Shown here: in pieces, positions 36,542-48,960 of the stretch
Position numbering within the stretch: position 1 is the first letter of the stretch
Layout: the number at the start of each line of letters is the position of its first letter
From: Diphasiastrum complanatum
Lineage: Eukaryota > Streptophyta > Lycopodiopsida > Lycopodiales > Lycopodiaceae
Assembly (NCBI GenBank): GCA_029204225.1
Contig: CM055100.1
Span: forward strand, 15,057,623-15,121,622
Length of the DNA: 64,000 nt
Direction: 5' to 3'
Notes under the pieces: generated by a model
What the model saw: only the letters and a program-made list of their open reading frames with translations
The model's database searches: none
Told to the model about the DNA's origin: nothing
Made by a program: the position numbers and the translations under genes

Positions 36542-37350
36542 TTGATGATGACATTATATCATCTACATGTGAATATCCCTATTGATTTGGCACCTTTGAA
36601 GAGAAGAGGAGGCAAAGGAGTTCAAATATTTGCTGAAGATCGTTCTCGTTATAGGGCAGAAGGAAAGAAAAACTTGGGTTTGTGGATAGATGGAACATTA
36701 TATCCACAAGATCCAAGCACTTTGACACATCCCACATTCTCTTCAATAACTCATTTAGTTACATGGATATGCAATGAGCATAGTGGATTACTAGGATATT
36801 GTGAAAGATTGCAAAACCAAGGAAAACAACTTTATATGAATAAAGTTCACTTTTTAGAAGGTGAGTTAATTCGGATATCTTCTTATTGTCGGAATAGAGA
36901 TTGTCATCTCCAAAAGACGTTAGAAGAAAATGAACAACTTAAAAAAAATAATGAATCATTACAGAATATAACAATCAATATCAAATCAGAACTAGAGCAA
37001 ATGCAATCAGTCTTACAGTCTATTCATATTGAAAACTTACAATTACTGAAGGATGTGGATTTGGTAAAGAAGAAGGCTGAAAGTAAGAAGCAAAATCGAC
37101 AAAGTTGCAAGGATATTCAAAAGCTTTCAAAAGGAGGTTATCAAAATAGAAGGATCTGTGTATTCAAGTAAGCATATTCTGAATTTTGTAAGTTTTTCAA
37201 TGACATTTGGATTTAATTTCAGCTATGGTGATATTCTGTTAACTATCTGTTTTTTTTGCAGAGATACGATTTGGATCACTTCTAGTCTTTTATTTTTTTC
37301 TTTTTCGAATCTTCATATGTATATAGAGCGTGTGAATTTGCACTCGAAAA
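36542..37350 (+). CDS. hypothetical coiled-coil protein, possibly spliced gene fragment
   Basis: A 209-codon frame (36542-37171) has a globular N-terminal half (GLWIDGTLYPQDPSTLTHPTF, WICNEHSGLLGYC) and a Lys/Glu/Gln-rich coiled coil from about residue 115 to 200. Near its end AA-GTAAGC (donor about 37169) and a strong acceptor TTTTTTTTGCAG ending at 37261 define a 93-bp intron. Splicing would add about 30 residues to a TAG near 37353. The Met at 36542 lies in a weak context and an upstream exon is possible. I do not recognise the family, and no TE hallmark is seen. It may be a real host gene piece or a captured fragment. Confidence 0.35.
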
Positions 37351-37880
37351 TGTAGATGCACAATTTTTGCGATTGTCTTCCTACAACAATATAACAACTA
37401 CTTTGGAAAGAGTTAAATTTGAGTGTGTGTATAATCATTATCCAATTTTTGTATGCGAGTGGCAAACTAAATAACAATGTTATAATTGCATCATGATCAT
37501 TAGTAGTTGATCCGACAACTACCATTTGTTGTGAGAGATTCTTAGATCGATATGATTCTACAACGAATCACCATTAGTTAGTAATCACTATTAGTTATTT
37601 AAAGTGAAGAATTATCTTTTAAGATGTAACTTAGGAGTGATGTCGCTCAAATCATAGAACATGCTAAGAATGTCATATATTTTCTTGAAGTTTGAGCTTC
37701 AGTTCCATGGCTGATTCGGGTATTTAATATATTAAGAATGACTAGAACAAAAGCTTTACCATCCTTTGGTTTCCATTTGCAAATAGCCATGTCATCAACA
37801 TTGGGTTTGATTTTGATGCTTGTGACAACAACCCATAACTCATTTGTACGATTTTTATCTTAAAATTTAATAGAACATGG
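37351..37880 (-). pseudogene. Ty1/copia gag fragment
   Basis: The minus strand gives a TNELWVVVTS-like piece with NPNVDD (about 37870-37740) and, further on, the UBN2 hallmark LLFSLPLAYKNWIMI (37480-37440). The two are separated by stops and shifts. It is a single, heavily decayed gag of the A or 57882 type. Confidence 0.65.
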
Positions 37881-37988
37881 TGACCAAAAAAAAGATAAAT
37901 CACTTGGAGGCTAAAAGCATGTTTTGGTGGTACAAAAAAAGAACCCATTTTTCATTGTACCCTTTGGTAGTACATTTCAGTTTTCGGA

Positions 37989-38348
37989 GATTTTATTATT
38001 CATAATTGTTTTAAGTCCACATTAAAAATGACAACTTTTTAGTGGTAAGTCCAATTTTAGCGGATTTTAATGCGTTGGAAAGCGCTTGGATGAACGCTAT
38101 CTAATGATATGTTACATGACATACTTCCGAGCTACGGTTAAAAAGCTATGGCAAGTCAGAAGTATGGGGATTTTATTAATCATAATTTTTTGAGTCCACA
38201 GTAACAATGACATAACTTTTTAGTGGTAAGTCCAATTTTAGTGAGTTTGGTGCGTTGGAAAGCGCTTGACGAGTGCTTTCCAATGATATGTTACATGACA
38301 TACTTCCGAAGTACGGTTAAAAAATTATTGCAAGTCCAAAGTATTAGT
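37989..38348. repeat. tandem duplication, two units of about 180 bp
   Basis: Units start at 37989 and 38169 (GATTTTATTA...CATAATT) and share GTGGTAAGTCCAATTTTAG, GCGTTGGAAAGCGCTTG and GATATGTTACATGACATAC. The internal spacing is 179-181 bp. Confidence 0.9.
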
Positions 38349-39403
38349 TGAAAATAGTGTATAATAATACAAAAGTGTATTTCTACCCAAAAAGGTAGTG
38401 TCCTTGACTGTCCATGTTGTACCACCAAACTATGCTTTTAACTTGGAAGTCCTTTATAAAGTTGAATTTCTTTTAAAAAAGTACCAAAATTTTAAATGTT
38501 AGATTTACAAATATTGTCAAAATTTTAAAGACTTCTATTTTTTTTATTAAATATACAAATTTGAAAAAAGAAACTATTAATTTTTTTTCTCAAACTTTCT
38601 ATTTAAAATATAAAATTAATGTTTTATTTAGTTTAAAAAATTTAATATCTCAATTTTTAATTTTTTTCTTGTTATACTTTTGATTTTTTTTATTTTGTAG
38701 TTGTTTCATCGTTTATTTTTTCCTTTTTATATATAATATTAAATATTTAATTTTTGTTAATCTTAAAATACTAATTTTTAGAATAATTTTTTTTTTTTAT
38801 CTAGATGCATTCAAAACAGTCTAAAAGTGCTTTTGCTATACTAAACTAAATATAGCAAAACACCTCGTTGTTATGATTTTGATATGTTAACCATAGGAAT
38901 GAACATAGCATAACACCTCTTCACTATGCTCATTCTTATATTTAGCATAGCAAAAAACAAATGAATGAGGTGTTTTGCTATATTGAACATAGCGAAGAGA
39001 ATTGATTTGCTATATTTAACATAACAAACAAATGTTTTAGAATGTAGAAGGATAAAATAACATATTCAAAAATTAAAATTTTGTACATTTACAAGTAAAA
39101 AATAAAATAAAATAAAACTCAAATTAGAAAATTAAAAAATTTCAAAAGTCAAATTTAAATATTTAAATACTTTCAAAAAGAAAAATTAAAATGAAAAGTT
39201 TGAAAATTTAAATAAAAATAGTAATTAAAAAGATAGAAATAAAAAGAATTAAAATTTAACAAGTAAAAAATAAAAAAAGTTCTATAAAGTAATAAAAAAA
39301 TAAAAAAAATTCTATAAAGTAGGAATCACTACCAAATGGACACAACCACTCCTCTTGACTCGCGGTAACCTACATTAGGTGTGGATTGACAAGTGACACT
39401 TTG
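38349..39403. other. very AT-rich non-coding DNA with a hairpin-forming segment
   Basis: No gene. 38849-38868 (AATATAGCAAAACACCTCGT) and 38964-38982 (AATGAGGTGTTTTGCTATA) are inverted repeats with about 95 bp between them. ATAGCATA/TAGCAAAA motifs recur inside, suggesting a decayed foldback element. Confidence 0.5.
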
Positions 39404-40151
39404 TGTGAAGAATTGAAAAAAATTATCTATGTTAGATATAGGGGTCTTATGTTTTTTACATCAAGCATCTAGGTGTAGGATGTTGATAGGAATAAATTTG
39501 GCATAGATGGCAAAATTATGCATTTCCACTTGTAATGCCACTATTGAGCCAAAATAGAGTAAGAGGCTAAACACTTGCTAATTAGAGTGTAGACAAGTGT
39601 AAAGTTTTTGTTTGATGAATTCCAAGAGGTCCAATAGGATATAGAGGTGGAACCTTATGAGGTCCAATAGGAAATTGAGATGTGCTTGAATATAGTCCAA
39701 TAGAATTAAGAGGTGCATAGATCAATGATCCAATAGGATCAAGAGGTGACAAAATGTGGTCCAATCATAGTTAAGCATAGTGGTAGCTCGTGGACCTACT
39801 AGTATCATTGTACTCCTCATTTTAAAGTTAATTGATTTGGTGATTTCATGGATTTTGTGAGTTATTGGATTTCTAGCTTTCTCTCTCTACCCGAGAGCTC
39901 TTGATGCATTTTCTCTCTCTACCCGAGGAAAGCAACTTGTTTTTACTTAGATTATTTTTTGAATACTTCCCACACGTGTGAGTGAGATTTGGAAGTGTTT
40001 GAATGCATGTAGTAGTGTGTTTTTGCCATAGGATTCAAGATTGATCTTGAATCTCAATCTAGTCTTGATCTTGGTGCATCTACACACCTTAGGAGATCAC
40101 AAGTACATGTAGTGGACAGTCCACACGTGTGAAATTCAACACTTTGGCCAT
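39404..40151 (+). repeat. 5' LTR of copia D
   Basis: Begins TGTGAAGAATTG. It contains two CACACGTGTG palindromes (39971 and 40122), two near-identical CTCTCTCTACCCGAG blocks (about 39885 and 39915) and several CCAATAGGA repeats. No clear TATA box. A decayed primer-site-like TGGCCATTAGAGCC straddles its right end at 40146. Confidence 0.88.
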
Positions 40152-40901
40152 TAGAGCCTACCTAAGGTTACCATGCATTTTGATCCATCTAAGTGAAAAA
40201 TTTTCATCAATCTTGAGCTAGAAGTTGTCAAGGCCCATTTTCCTAGCTATTTTGTTCAATCTTGGATCAAAAGAGATCAAAAGGACATTGGTTGGGTCTG
40301 ACCTGGTACTGTACGGAATCAGGTGCTCAGACATGTGTGAGGAACATCCAATTTCAGTTTGAAAGTTCTCTCTCATGTTTGATCCATTTATCTTGCTTGA
40401 TAGCTTGTTTTGAAGCTATTTTTGTCTAGTTTCTGTTGCAGTCAGTTTCATTCCATTTGGTTGAGCCAATCAAAAGTTATAAGATTTTGAAGAGGGTTAG
40501 GTAGGGCACCTAGACCTGGGTGGACACATTTGGTTTGGTCAAGAGATTGCTTGGTTGATCCAAAATCACAGTTGTATGCTTGCCAATCTCATCTATATGT
40601 GATCTAGGCACTGTTTTGAGATCTTAGCCATTTTGTTTCATGCAATATCATTGTATTTGAGTCAAATTTGGTTTCTTAGTGTATTTCACACGTGCTAAGA
40701 GTGTTAGATCCTAACTTTGCCTATACTCCATCATTTGATGTGAAATAGATCTTGTTTTAGAGAGATTTGAGTAGCTAGTGAGAATCAATTCACAAATTGT
40801 TGTAACATCTTTCATAGGAGGAGATAGTACTTAATTATTGGATCCTATTGAAAGTGTGTAACAACATTTATTGTTCATCATTTGAGTTTTCTTCACTTCA
40901 A
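40152..40901 (+). other. leader of copia D
   Basis: Non-coding leader between LTR and gag ATG; no structured RNA or conserved frame identified. Confidence 0.6.
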
Positions 40902-41806
40902 ATGTCTTCAATGGGTTCATCCTTGTTGGAACCAAGTGAAAGATTGACCACTTCAAATTATTCAATTTGAAAAATGAGGATGGAGTCCATCTTGATCCTT
41001 CAAGACGTGATGGACATAGTTCTTGGCCTTGAAGAAGAACCACAAGTTCTTCAAGAGGTTCAAAAATACAAAAAGAGATCTAGGATGGCTCTCCACTACA
41101 TTAAGATGAATGTCTCTAATGAGATATTGAGGGAGATAGGTACTGTACAACAGCCAAAGAAGCTTGGGATTGTCTCAAGACTATCTATGAGGCTTAGAAT
41201 ACCTCTAGGCTTCTCACTCTTAGGAATCAAATCTTTCAAAGTAGCCAAAAGAGTGATGAGAGTGCATCTAGTTATGTTTTGAGAGTAAAAGATATTCATA
41301 GAGAGCTTGCTTGTATTGGTGATTCCATCAATCAAAATGAGCTACTTCAAGTCATTCTCAATGGCTTGAGAAGTAAATTTGATATTCTTGTCCAATCCTA
41401 TGCCATTAAGGAGGAGCTACCAAGTTTGGAGGCTCTCCAAAGTGTGCTAATTTCAGAAGAATCAAGACAAGAGTACAAGCTCTTGAGGATGGACAAGCTT
41501 TCTCTCACTCATAATGATGGCAAAGCTCTCTTTGCCAAGGATAAGCACAAAGAGAGGAGCAACAACCAACATTAACAATCCTCAAGCAAGGACAAAGTCA
41601 AATCCAAAGACAAAGATGAGGAGGAAGATGATTCCTCTAATGCTTCATCATCCAAGCTCAAGAAGAAGAAGAAGATCAAGTGCTTTTATTGTGGCAAGAA
41701 AGGTCATTATGCCACCAATTGCTTCAAAAAGAAGAATCAACTCAAGCAAGCCAATATTACCAATGAGAAGGAAGACACTATTGCAAGTGATGGAGAGGGA
41801 TCTCTT
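40902..41806 (+). pseudogene. copia D gag
   Basis: ATG 40902 opens MSSMGSS..., reaches NYSI and then TGA at 40968-40970 where Trp is expected. The frame continues from 40974, is shifted near 41150, then runs 41279-41575 with the UBN2 end, and has TAA at 41573. After that the same frame contains a Lys-rich region, the CCHC knuckle CFYCGKKGHYATNC (from 41681) and runs straight into pol. Gag and pol were therefore one polyprotein. At least three lesions block it. Confidence 0.88.
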
Positions 41807-44800
41807 ATGGTCTCTAGTTTCTCATCTACTCCTTTCAAGAAGGACGGCCTATGGTATATTGATAGTGGAGCCTCTTCACATATGTGTAGCTCCAAGGACT
41901 CTTTCTCTTCTATTGCACCTTATGATGGAGTGAAGAAATCAATATACACTGCAAATGATTTTGAATGTCCTATTGAAGGCATAGGGAACATTCCCTTGAA
42001 GCTTGCATCCTCTAAAGTTCTTTCTCTCTCTAGAGTTCTTTATGTACCTAAGCTTACCAAGAATCTTATTAGTGTTGGCCAATTGCTTGATAATGGCCTT
42101 GATGTAAAATTCAATGTTGATACTTGCACTATCAAGAAGAATGATGAGATACTTGCATTAGGATCTAGATTTGGTGGCATCTATAAACTAGATCCAAATG
42201 AGTATGTGAATGCTTGTAATGTTGCTCTTGTGAACAAGCTCTCTATGGAGGAATTATGGCATAGGAGGTTGGGACATCCCAACTACAAATCCATGCTCTC
42301 TATGATCAAAGAATCCAAAGCTATTGGCTTGCCAAAGTCATTCTCCAAGAAGATCAAGCCTTGTGAGGCTTGTGCTATTGCTAAATCTCACAAAAAGCCA
42401 TTTACAAGATCTTCTATCAAAAGCAAGCATCGTTTGGAGTTAATCCACTTGGATGTGCATTTCTCATCAACTACAGGCAAGGGAGGAGCCACTTGTTTTG
42501 TTACTTTCATTGATGATTACACAAGATTCACTTGGATATATCTTCTTGCTTCAAAATCTATGGTGTTTGATCATTTCCTTATTTTCAAAGCTTATGTAGA
42601 GAAGCAATTCTCATTCAAGATTAAAGCTCTTAGAAGTGATGGAGGTGGTGAATATATCTCCAATAAATTTCAAGATTTTTGTGAGCTTGAAGGCATTAAA
42701 AGAGAGTTTTCTTCTGCCTACTCTCCATCTCAAAATGGAGTGGCCGAGAGAAAGAATAGATCTCTATGTGAATGTGCAAAATCTATGAGAATTGAGGCAT
42801 CTTTGCCCAAAGATTTTTGGGGAGAAGCCATTAATTGTGCAAATTATCTTTGCAATAGGCTCCCACATATAGCTCTTGGAGGAAAGTCACCATATGAAAT
42901 CTTATTTTTGAAGAAGCCTAAGGTTGATCACCTTAGAGTTTTTGGATGCTTATGCTTTGTCCATATTCCCTTGGAAACAAGGAAGAAGGAAGATCCTAGT
43001 GCATGCAAAGGGATCATGGTTGGATACTCATCCACCAAGAAGGCCTATAGAGTCTTTATACTCTCTACTTCTCAAGTTATTGAAAGTAGATATGTTGTCT
43101 TTCATGAAGATCAACACTCATCATTTGAAGAGGCCGAGATCAAGAAATCTATGGATGCATCATCAATTATTGATTTTGAAGACAATCATGATGTGATGGG
43201 GTCAATATTTGAAGAAGACTCTCCTCGGATTTTTTCACCAAGAAGATCCATGAGAGATAGATCCGAGCCTAAGAGGCTCTCATATGTTGACAAAGGCAAA
43301 CAAGTGGATCTTGATTCCACTAATTATGTTTTTTATGTCTCTCACGAAGAGCCAAAGAATGTACAAGAGGCACTCAATACCAAGGAGTGGTATGATGCCA
43401 TGAAGCAAGAGTATGATGCATTGATCACCAACAATACTTGGGAGTGATTGGTTGCAAGTGGGTATTTCGGATCAAGTTCAATCATGATGGCACCATCAAC
43501 AAGCATAAAGCAAGATTATGTGCCAAAGGATTTGCTCAAATCCATGGTCTTGATTATGAGGAGACCTTTGCACCCGTTGCAAAGATGGTGACAATAAGAA
43601 TTCTTATTTCTCTTGCTTGTTTTTTCAAGTGGAAGGTGTTCCAATTAGATGTATCCAATGCTTTTCTAAATGGTTATCTTGAGGAGGAGATCTATACGGA
43701 ACAACCTCAAGGATTCATCAAGGATGAGTCCAAAGTGTGCTTGCTCTTCAAAAGTCTTTATGGACTCAAGCAAGCACCAAGATCATGGTATTCAAGACTT
43801 AACTCTTTTCTTATCTCACTAGGATTTACTCTTAGCGACTATGATCCTTCCATGTATCTAAAGTTTGTTGATAGCAATATTGTCATTCTTCTAATTTATG
43901 TTGATGACATTATTCTTTGTGGAAGTTGTATCAAGCTAGTTGATGAAACCAAGCTAGCACTTGGATGTGAGTTTAAAATGCAAGATCTAGGAGAGATACA
44001 TTACATCCTAGGCCTAGAAATTGATTTTTATGAAAATCATGTCTTTATATGCCAATCTAGATATGCTCACTCTATGTTGAAAAAATTCCATATGGAAAAT
44101 TCTAAGAGCATAGATACTCCAGTGGAGCAAATTGTAAAAGATCCTAATAAAGGTGATGAAAGATCCTTTGAGGACATCACACTTTTTAGGAGTCTTGTAG
44201 GCTCCTTGATTTGGCTTACCATTACTAGGCCCGATCTTAGTTTTTGTGTGCACAAATTGAGTCAATTTATGCAAGAACCTAAGATCCATCATTGGAAGAT
44301 GGCCAAGAGGATTCTAAGATATGTATCTTCATCTTGTGATTATGGTCTACTCTATAAAAGTGAAGATCTATCCATTATTGGCTACTCGGATTCGGACTTT
44401 GCAAGTGACAAGATGGATCGAAAGTCTATTAGTGCATACACTATCTTTCTTGGAGGCAATCTAATATCTTGGCTTTCCAAAAAGCAAGATACTATATCTC
44501 TCTCTTCATGTGAGGCCGAGTACAAAGCACTCACTACAACTACCAAAGAAGTGCTTTGGATCAAGAGGTTATTAATGGAACTAAAGTGCATCAAGGAGGA
44601 TGATCTACCAATGATCAAGTGTGATAACATCTCGGCCCAAGCTCTTGCCAATAATCCCATATTTCATGCAAGAAGCAAGCACATAGAAGTGGCACACCAT
44701 TTTGTGAGAGAAAAGCTTATTGGAGGAGAAATCTATTTGGAGCATGTCAACTCGTCCTCTTGTATTGCCGATCTACTCACCAAGCCTTTGAGCAAAAGTG

Positions 44801-44862
44801 CTTTCATCAAGCATAGATCTAATCTTGGAGTTATATCAAGATCAATGCTCAAATCTTCATAG
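41807..44862 (+). pseudogene. copia D pol: protease, integrase, RT, RNase H
   Basis: Frame 41807-43447 holds protease WYIDSGASSHMCS, pre-integrase LWHRRLGHPNY, an HHCC region ending CEACAIAKSH, and the integrase core with HLDVH, RSDGGGEY and NGVAERKNR (all three acidic residues present). Frame 43438-44862 holds RT (GCKWVFRIK, FQLDVSNAFL, YGLKQAPRSWY, YVDD at 43897-43908) and RNase H (DSDFASD, SCEAEYKA, KHIEVAHHFVREK, LTKPLSK). The two frames are separated by a small deletion at about 43440 just before GCKWVF, the only obvious lesion in pol. Confidence 0.95.
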
Positions 44863-44880
44863 ATAATTTTTTAGGAGGAG

Positions 44881-45629
44881 TGTGAAGAATTGAAAAAGAT
44901 TATCTATGTTAGATAAAGGTGTCTTATGTTTTTTACATCAAGCATCTAGGTGTAGGATGTTGATAGGAATAAATTTGGCATAGATGGCAAAATTATGCAT
45001 TTCCACTTGTAATGCCACTATTGAGCCAAAATAGAGTAAGAGGCTAAACACTTGCTAATTAGAGTGTAGACAAGTGTAAAGTTTTTGTTTGATGAATTCC
45101 AAGAGGTCCAATAGGATATAGGGGTGGAACCTTGTGAGGTCCAATAGGAAATTGAGGTGTGCTTGAATATAGTCCAATAGAATTAAGAGGTGCATAGATC
45201 AATGATCCAATAGGATCAAGAGGTGACAAAATGTGGTCCAATCATAGTTAAGCATAGTGGTAGCTCGTGGACCTACTAGTATCATGGTACTCCTCATTTT
45301 GAAGTTAATTGATTTGGTGATTTCATGGATTTTGTGAGTTATTGGATTTCTAGCTTTCTCTCTCTACCCGAGAGCTCTTGATGCATTTTATCTCTCTACC
45401 CAAGGAGAGCAGCTTGTTTTTACTTAGATTATTTTTTGAATACTTCCCACACGTGTGAGTGAGAGTTGGAAGTGATTGAATGCATGTAGTAGTGTGTTTT
45501 TGCCATAGGATTCAAGATTGATCTTGAATCTCAATCTAGTCTTGATCTTGGTGCATCTACACACCTTAGGAGATCACAAGTACATGTAGTGGACAGTCCA
45601 CACGTGTGAAATTCAATACTTTGGCCATT
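44881..45629 (+). repeat. 3' LTR of copia D
   Basis: Near-identical to 39404-40151, with CACACGTGTG at 45448 and 45599. It follows the GGAGGAG purine tract. Confidence 0.9.
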
Positions 45630-46328
45630 CAAGTGACTAACAAATTTTTTTGACAAAATATACAATATTCCACATGGCTAGATTTGCCAATGTAGGCAAT
45701 TTTTCACAGTGGTTTGCATTGAAAGTCTCTCTTATGCAGGTTGACTTGGATAAGTGTCCTCTCTAATCTCTACCTCGATCACTTGACCAGATTCTCTGCC
45801 ATGTGATGACTCTTGGAATTCAATAAATATAGCCCTTGGCTGACAAAGATTAACATGGGATGTTGTCCTTCTTCAAATAGGCAAAATGTTTGCTCACAAA
45901 GTATGAATGAACTTATGAGGACATGTGGATTTGTTGGAATCGGTGACCGGATGGATCTCTATCTATGAATTGTCACTACTTCCCAATTCCATTTGATTTG
46001 AGGACAAACAAACATCATGGGAATATCAAATGATGAGTCAGCCAAAGAAGCCGATATTTGGTTAACATTGCTGATGTGAGATCCAAAAGGAGTAATCTCA
46101 TGAAAAACACTAACATTGGGAATTTCAGATGAGCACTTTGTAGGCTGAAAATAATGAGCTAATACATTTGGAATGGAGGAAAAAGAGCTGGAACACATTT
46201 TTACTATTTCCTAGCTATAATGAGCATAGAAACAATACCAGCTTGATTGGGATGTCCAAGTTAATGCCAAATGCCTTGGTATGAGTTGTTACAGATTCAT
46301 ATAAATGGCTATGTGAATATTTTTTAAT
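45630..46328. other. no clear gene
   Basis: Mixed sequence flanking element D. A minus-strand frame (46198-45959) has no recognisable motif; decayed retroelement DNA is likely. Confidence 0.4.
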
Positions 46329-46494
46329 ATCCCAAAATAGGGGGTGGAATCCCATCTATCGGCAGATGGGTAATTTCACCCTCTTTTGTGGGATTTCAAA
46401 AACTAGGATTACTACAAAGAAGATACTTCTTAAATCGATAAATGAAAACACCCATCTGACGGTAGATAAGTAATTTCACCCCCTATTTTGGGAT
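46329..46494. repeat. foldback, MITE-like element
   Basis: Eighteen-base terminal inverted repeats ATCCCAAAATAGGGGGTG (46329-46346) and its complement (46477-46494) extend imperfectly to about 45 bases per arm. The total is 166 bp with no coding capacity. Flanking AT-rich bases could hide a target duplication. Confidence 0.65.
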
Positions 46495-47330
46495 TTCAAA
46501 AATGTGTCTACATAGCCCAATCTGTGAATCTATAGCAATAGGCCATGCATTTGTCACTAGCTTTGACAACAAATCACTATTTACCTACTATTGATAGAGC
46601 ATTCCAAACTAGTACTAGACAGTATGGAGAAGTTCCTTGGAAAGTCTCTATCCATAATGCCTTTTTTGTTGGAGTATCTGGGTCCACAAGTTGGCTCAAT
46701 GCTAGATTTGGGTTGCGGGGTAGGTGCTATTATGAAGGTTGCAAAGATATCATCCATAACTATGTTGTCTATTTTTATCGATGAGTTCATAGCTATGTCA
46801 TACTTGCAACTACCACTTAGAGGAGACTGGATTAGGTTGACACATTCGCCAATCTCTTGAACTTGTACAAAGGTTGTTTTCTAACAAATATTTTGGAAAA
46901 TTGGATGTTTTCTTTTAATTCATTGTTCAATATGCACAATTTTCTACTTCCTATAAACATTTATAATCCTATGGGTGGCTAATAATAGGGCTTTACCGAT
47001 ATACATAGAATCTCTAGTGCGTGACTTGCAAATTTTGCTTGATAGGAAAGTCTCCACAAAAAGAAATCTCTACAAGTACAAGATGTTCATTGTGGAGGAC
47101 AAGGAGGAATAGACTATATTATCTATGTGGTGATAGCAATTTTTTAAATCTTTAGTGATCGTAAATGCAAAAAATCTAAACTTGTTGTAGTAACTCCTAG
47201 CATACCACTTATTTTTTTCATAACTCTTACATTGAAGAATAGTTTCACTATAGTAGGAGAATGTTGTGGGTTTTATCATGATTGAGCAAATAAATTTGTT
47301 GTTTATTGAATACTATGTAGAGATGCAAGT
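46495..47330. other. decayed DNA, no supported gene
   Basis: Frames at 46545-46860 resemble neither gag nor pol clearly. An FIDEF-like motif near 46775 might be a relic of copia integrase, too weak to call. Confidence 0.35.
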
Positions 47331-47480
47331 CTTCTTCACCTTGGTAGTTTACTAAGATTTACCTCCCGTAGGCTAGATTGGATATTTCTTTTGTAGTTGG
47401 TGTAGTTAGCTAGGCCTACTTAATCAATTTGAATATCAATTTCAAGACATGCGTCACATTATATCTTGATGATGTTGGTA
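47331..47480 (+). pseudogene. relic of copia reverse transcriptase
   Basis: The frame contains ARLDISFVVGVVS, the decayed equivalent of the TRPDISFAVG...S block at the end of copia RT. The surroundings are full of stops. Confidence 0.45.
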
Positions 47481-48537
47481 AAGCATAATCTTAGAATAAC
47501 ATGAAGTTCTTAAATACAAGACCCTTTTAGAATATAGAATTACCCCTGACATTCATTTGCAACTCATGCAACCCCCACACCTCAATAAAAAATGTTAATA
47601 AATGCTATAGAGAACAAACGATGGTAAGGAATGGAACACAAGGACTAAAGTTGCTTGCCAAGAATTTGAATTGAACCCTAACAACCCTATTGAAATTCAT
47701 TCATGTAACCTACTTAAATCGGCCTAGTATCCTAGAGGGTGCCTGCCAAGACATTGTTTAAAATGGCCTAGTGTTCTAGAGGGTGCCTACTGAAATCCTA
47801 CCAAAATTCCAAATTCTACAAGAATAATTGCCCAACTAGACATTGAATGAAATCAATGGCCAAAAATTGCAAGCAAGAAACTAGGGTCACATCCAACCAC
47901 TGAAAAACCAACAATAAGTGGATGATGGGTGTGTTTGGACTTCTCCTTGAAGGATGGTCCTTGACAAAAAAAAATTGAGGCAGGCAATGATCATCGCTAG
48001 GAAATTAGCTCGTCGCAACAATAAACCCCCCATTGTGCACAATGTGAACGGTGTGATTTAGGAGTTGACTACTTACTAGAGAAAAAAATGCATCGCAAGT
48101 ATGTAAAAAATAAGAAGACAAAAAATAAGATGTGAGAGTAATAAATGCACCAATAAACAATCATTTAGAAATGATTTTTAGCAGGGATTTGGGCTACAAA
48201 AATGCACCAACTAGACAGGGCTTTTGGCAGTTTTCTCTGTTGCAAAAGTGTGTCCGAAAATCAATGATATTTAGCAAAGCTTGAGTTGCAAAAATAGCCA
48301 GCAACCTGTGAAACAATAAAATCTACTCAACAATTTGGATAGCAAATGAACCTTCTGTGATAAGCTTCTTGTGACATCAATACATCCTACTTATGACATT
48401 CTAATAGACTTAAAATGAGCTTCGTAGTTTTGATTTCTAGCTAACAAATTGCTAGTGTTCACCATTAGCTATGCTCAAGTGATGAATGATGAATGCATGA
48501 ATCATATGGACGACATAGTCCTAATCACTCTAATACC
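47481..48537. other. no supported gene
   Basis: Probable internal region of a decayed minus-strand copia, because a primer-site relic lies at its right end. A direct repeat of GGCCTAGT.T.CTAGAGGGTGCC is seen near 47725 and 47765. Confidence 0.35.
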
Positions 48538-48837
48538 ATGTGAAAAATGAACAATCCTAACATTTCTACTACAGAATGACATTCTCAAATTTGATAGAGA
48601 GAAACCTTAATACTTTATTACAGATCAATGGTAGAGCAAAACACAAGCTAACAAATGTGAGGAAAAACCCTTTTGTATAGGTAGCAGTGACTCTCCAATT
48701 GACATTGTCAAGTAAATTTGAAGTTTTTGGTTTTGGGACTAAAAATCTCAATATTTTCAAATGACGAAAAATGTTCAAACTATTGTAGTCAAGGAATGTC
48801 GTAAAAATACTCAATCACCTTATCTAAAGATAATATG
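48538..48837 (-). repeat. decayed copia LTR with primer-site relic
   Basis: The minus strand reads ...TTTTTCACA then TGGTATTAGAGT (plus about 48527-48538), one or two transitions from the canonical TGGTATCAGAGC. The sequence to the right should then be the 5' LTR of a minus-strand element; its far end is not visible. Confidence 0.45.
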
Positions 48838-48960
48838 TTGCAAAGCATTATATGATTTGAAACAAGTGTATGCAACTAAAAAAATTTACATCATCATCTT
48901 GATTTTGATAGAGGCCGAAAACCATCAAGCTTAGTCTTAATTATGGGAATGCAACATAAT
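48838..48960 (+). pseudogene. relic of copia reverse transcriptase (ALYGLKQ block)
   Basis: CKALYDLKQVYATKK at 48838-48885 is the recognisable remnant of the KALYGLKQAPRAW block, followed by FDRGRKPSSL-like sequence in another frame. Confidence 0.55.

Larger units (their letters stand above)
39404..45629 (+). mobile_element. Ty1/copia retrotransposon D, full length and youngest in window
   Basis: LTRs of about 748 bp (39404-40151 and 44881-45629) are about 98% identical by eye (roughly 15 substitutions plus one indel). Between them lie an 0.75-kb leader, gag, and pol with all domains, ending 19 bp before the 3' LTR. The polypurine tract TTAGGAGGAG precedes TGTGAAG at 44881. The octamer CAAGTGAC occurs 6 bp outside the 5' LTR (39390-39397) and directly after the 3' LTR (45630-45637), a possible target duplication. 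Lesions in gag and one deletion in pol make it non-autonomous as sequenced. Confidence 0.9.

Noticed and set aside
46581-46860. Frames with GVGAIMKVAK and FIDEF
   Set aside because: Too weak and short to assign to integrase or a methyltransferase-like motif.
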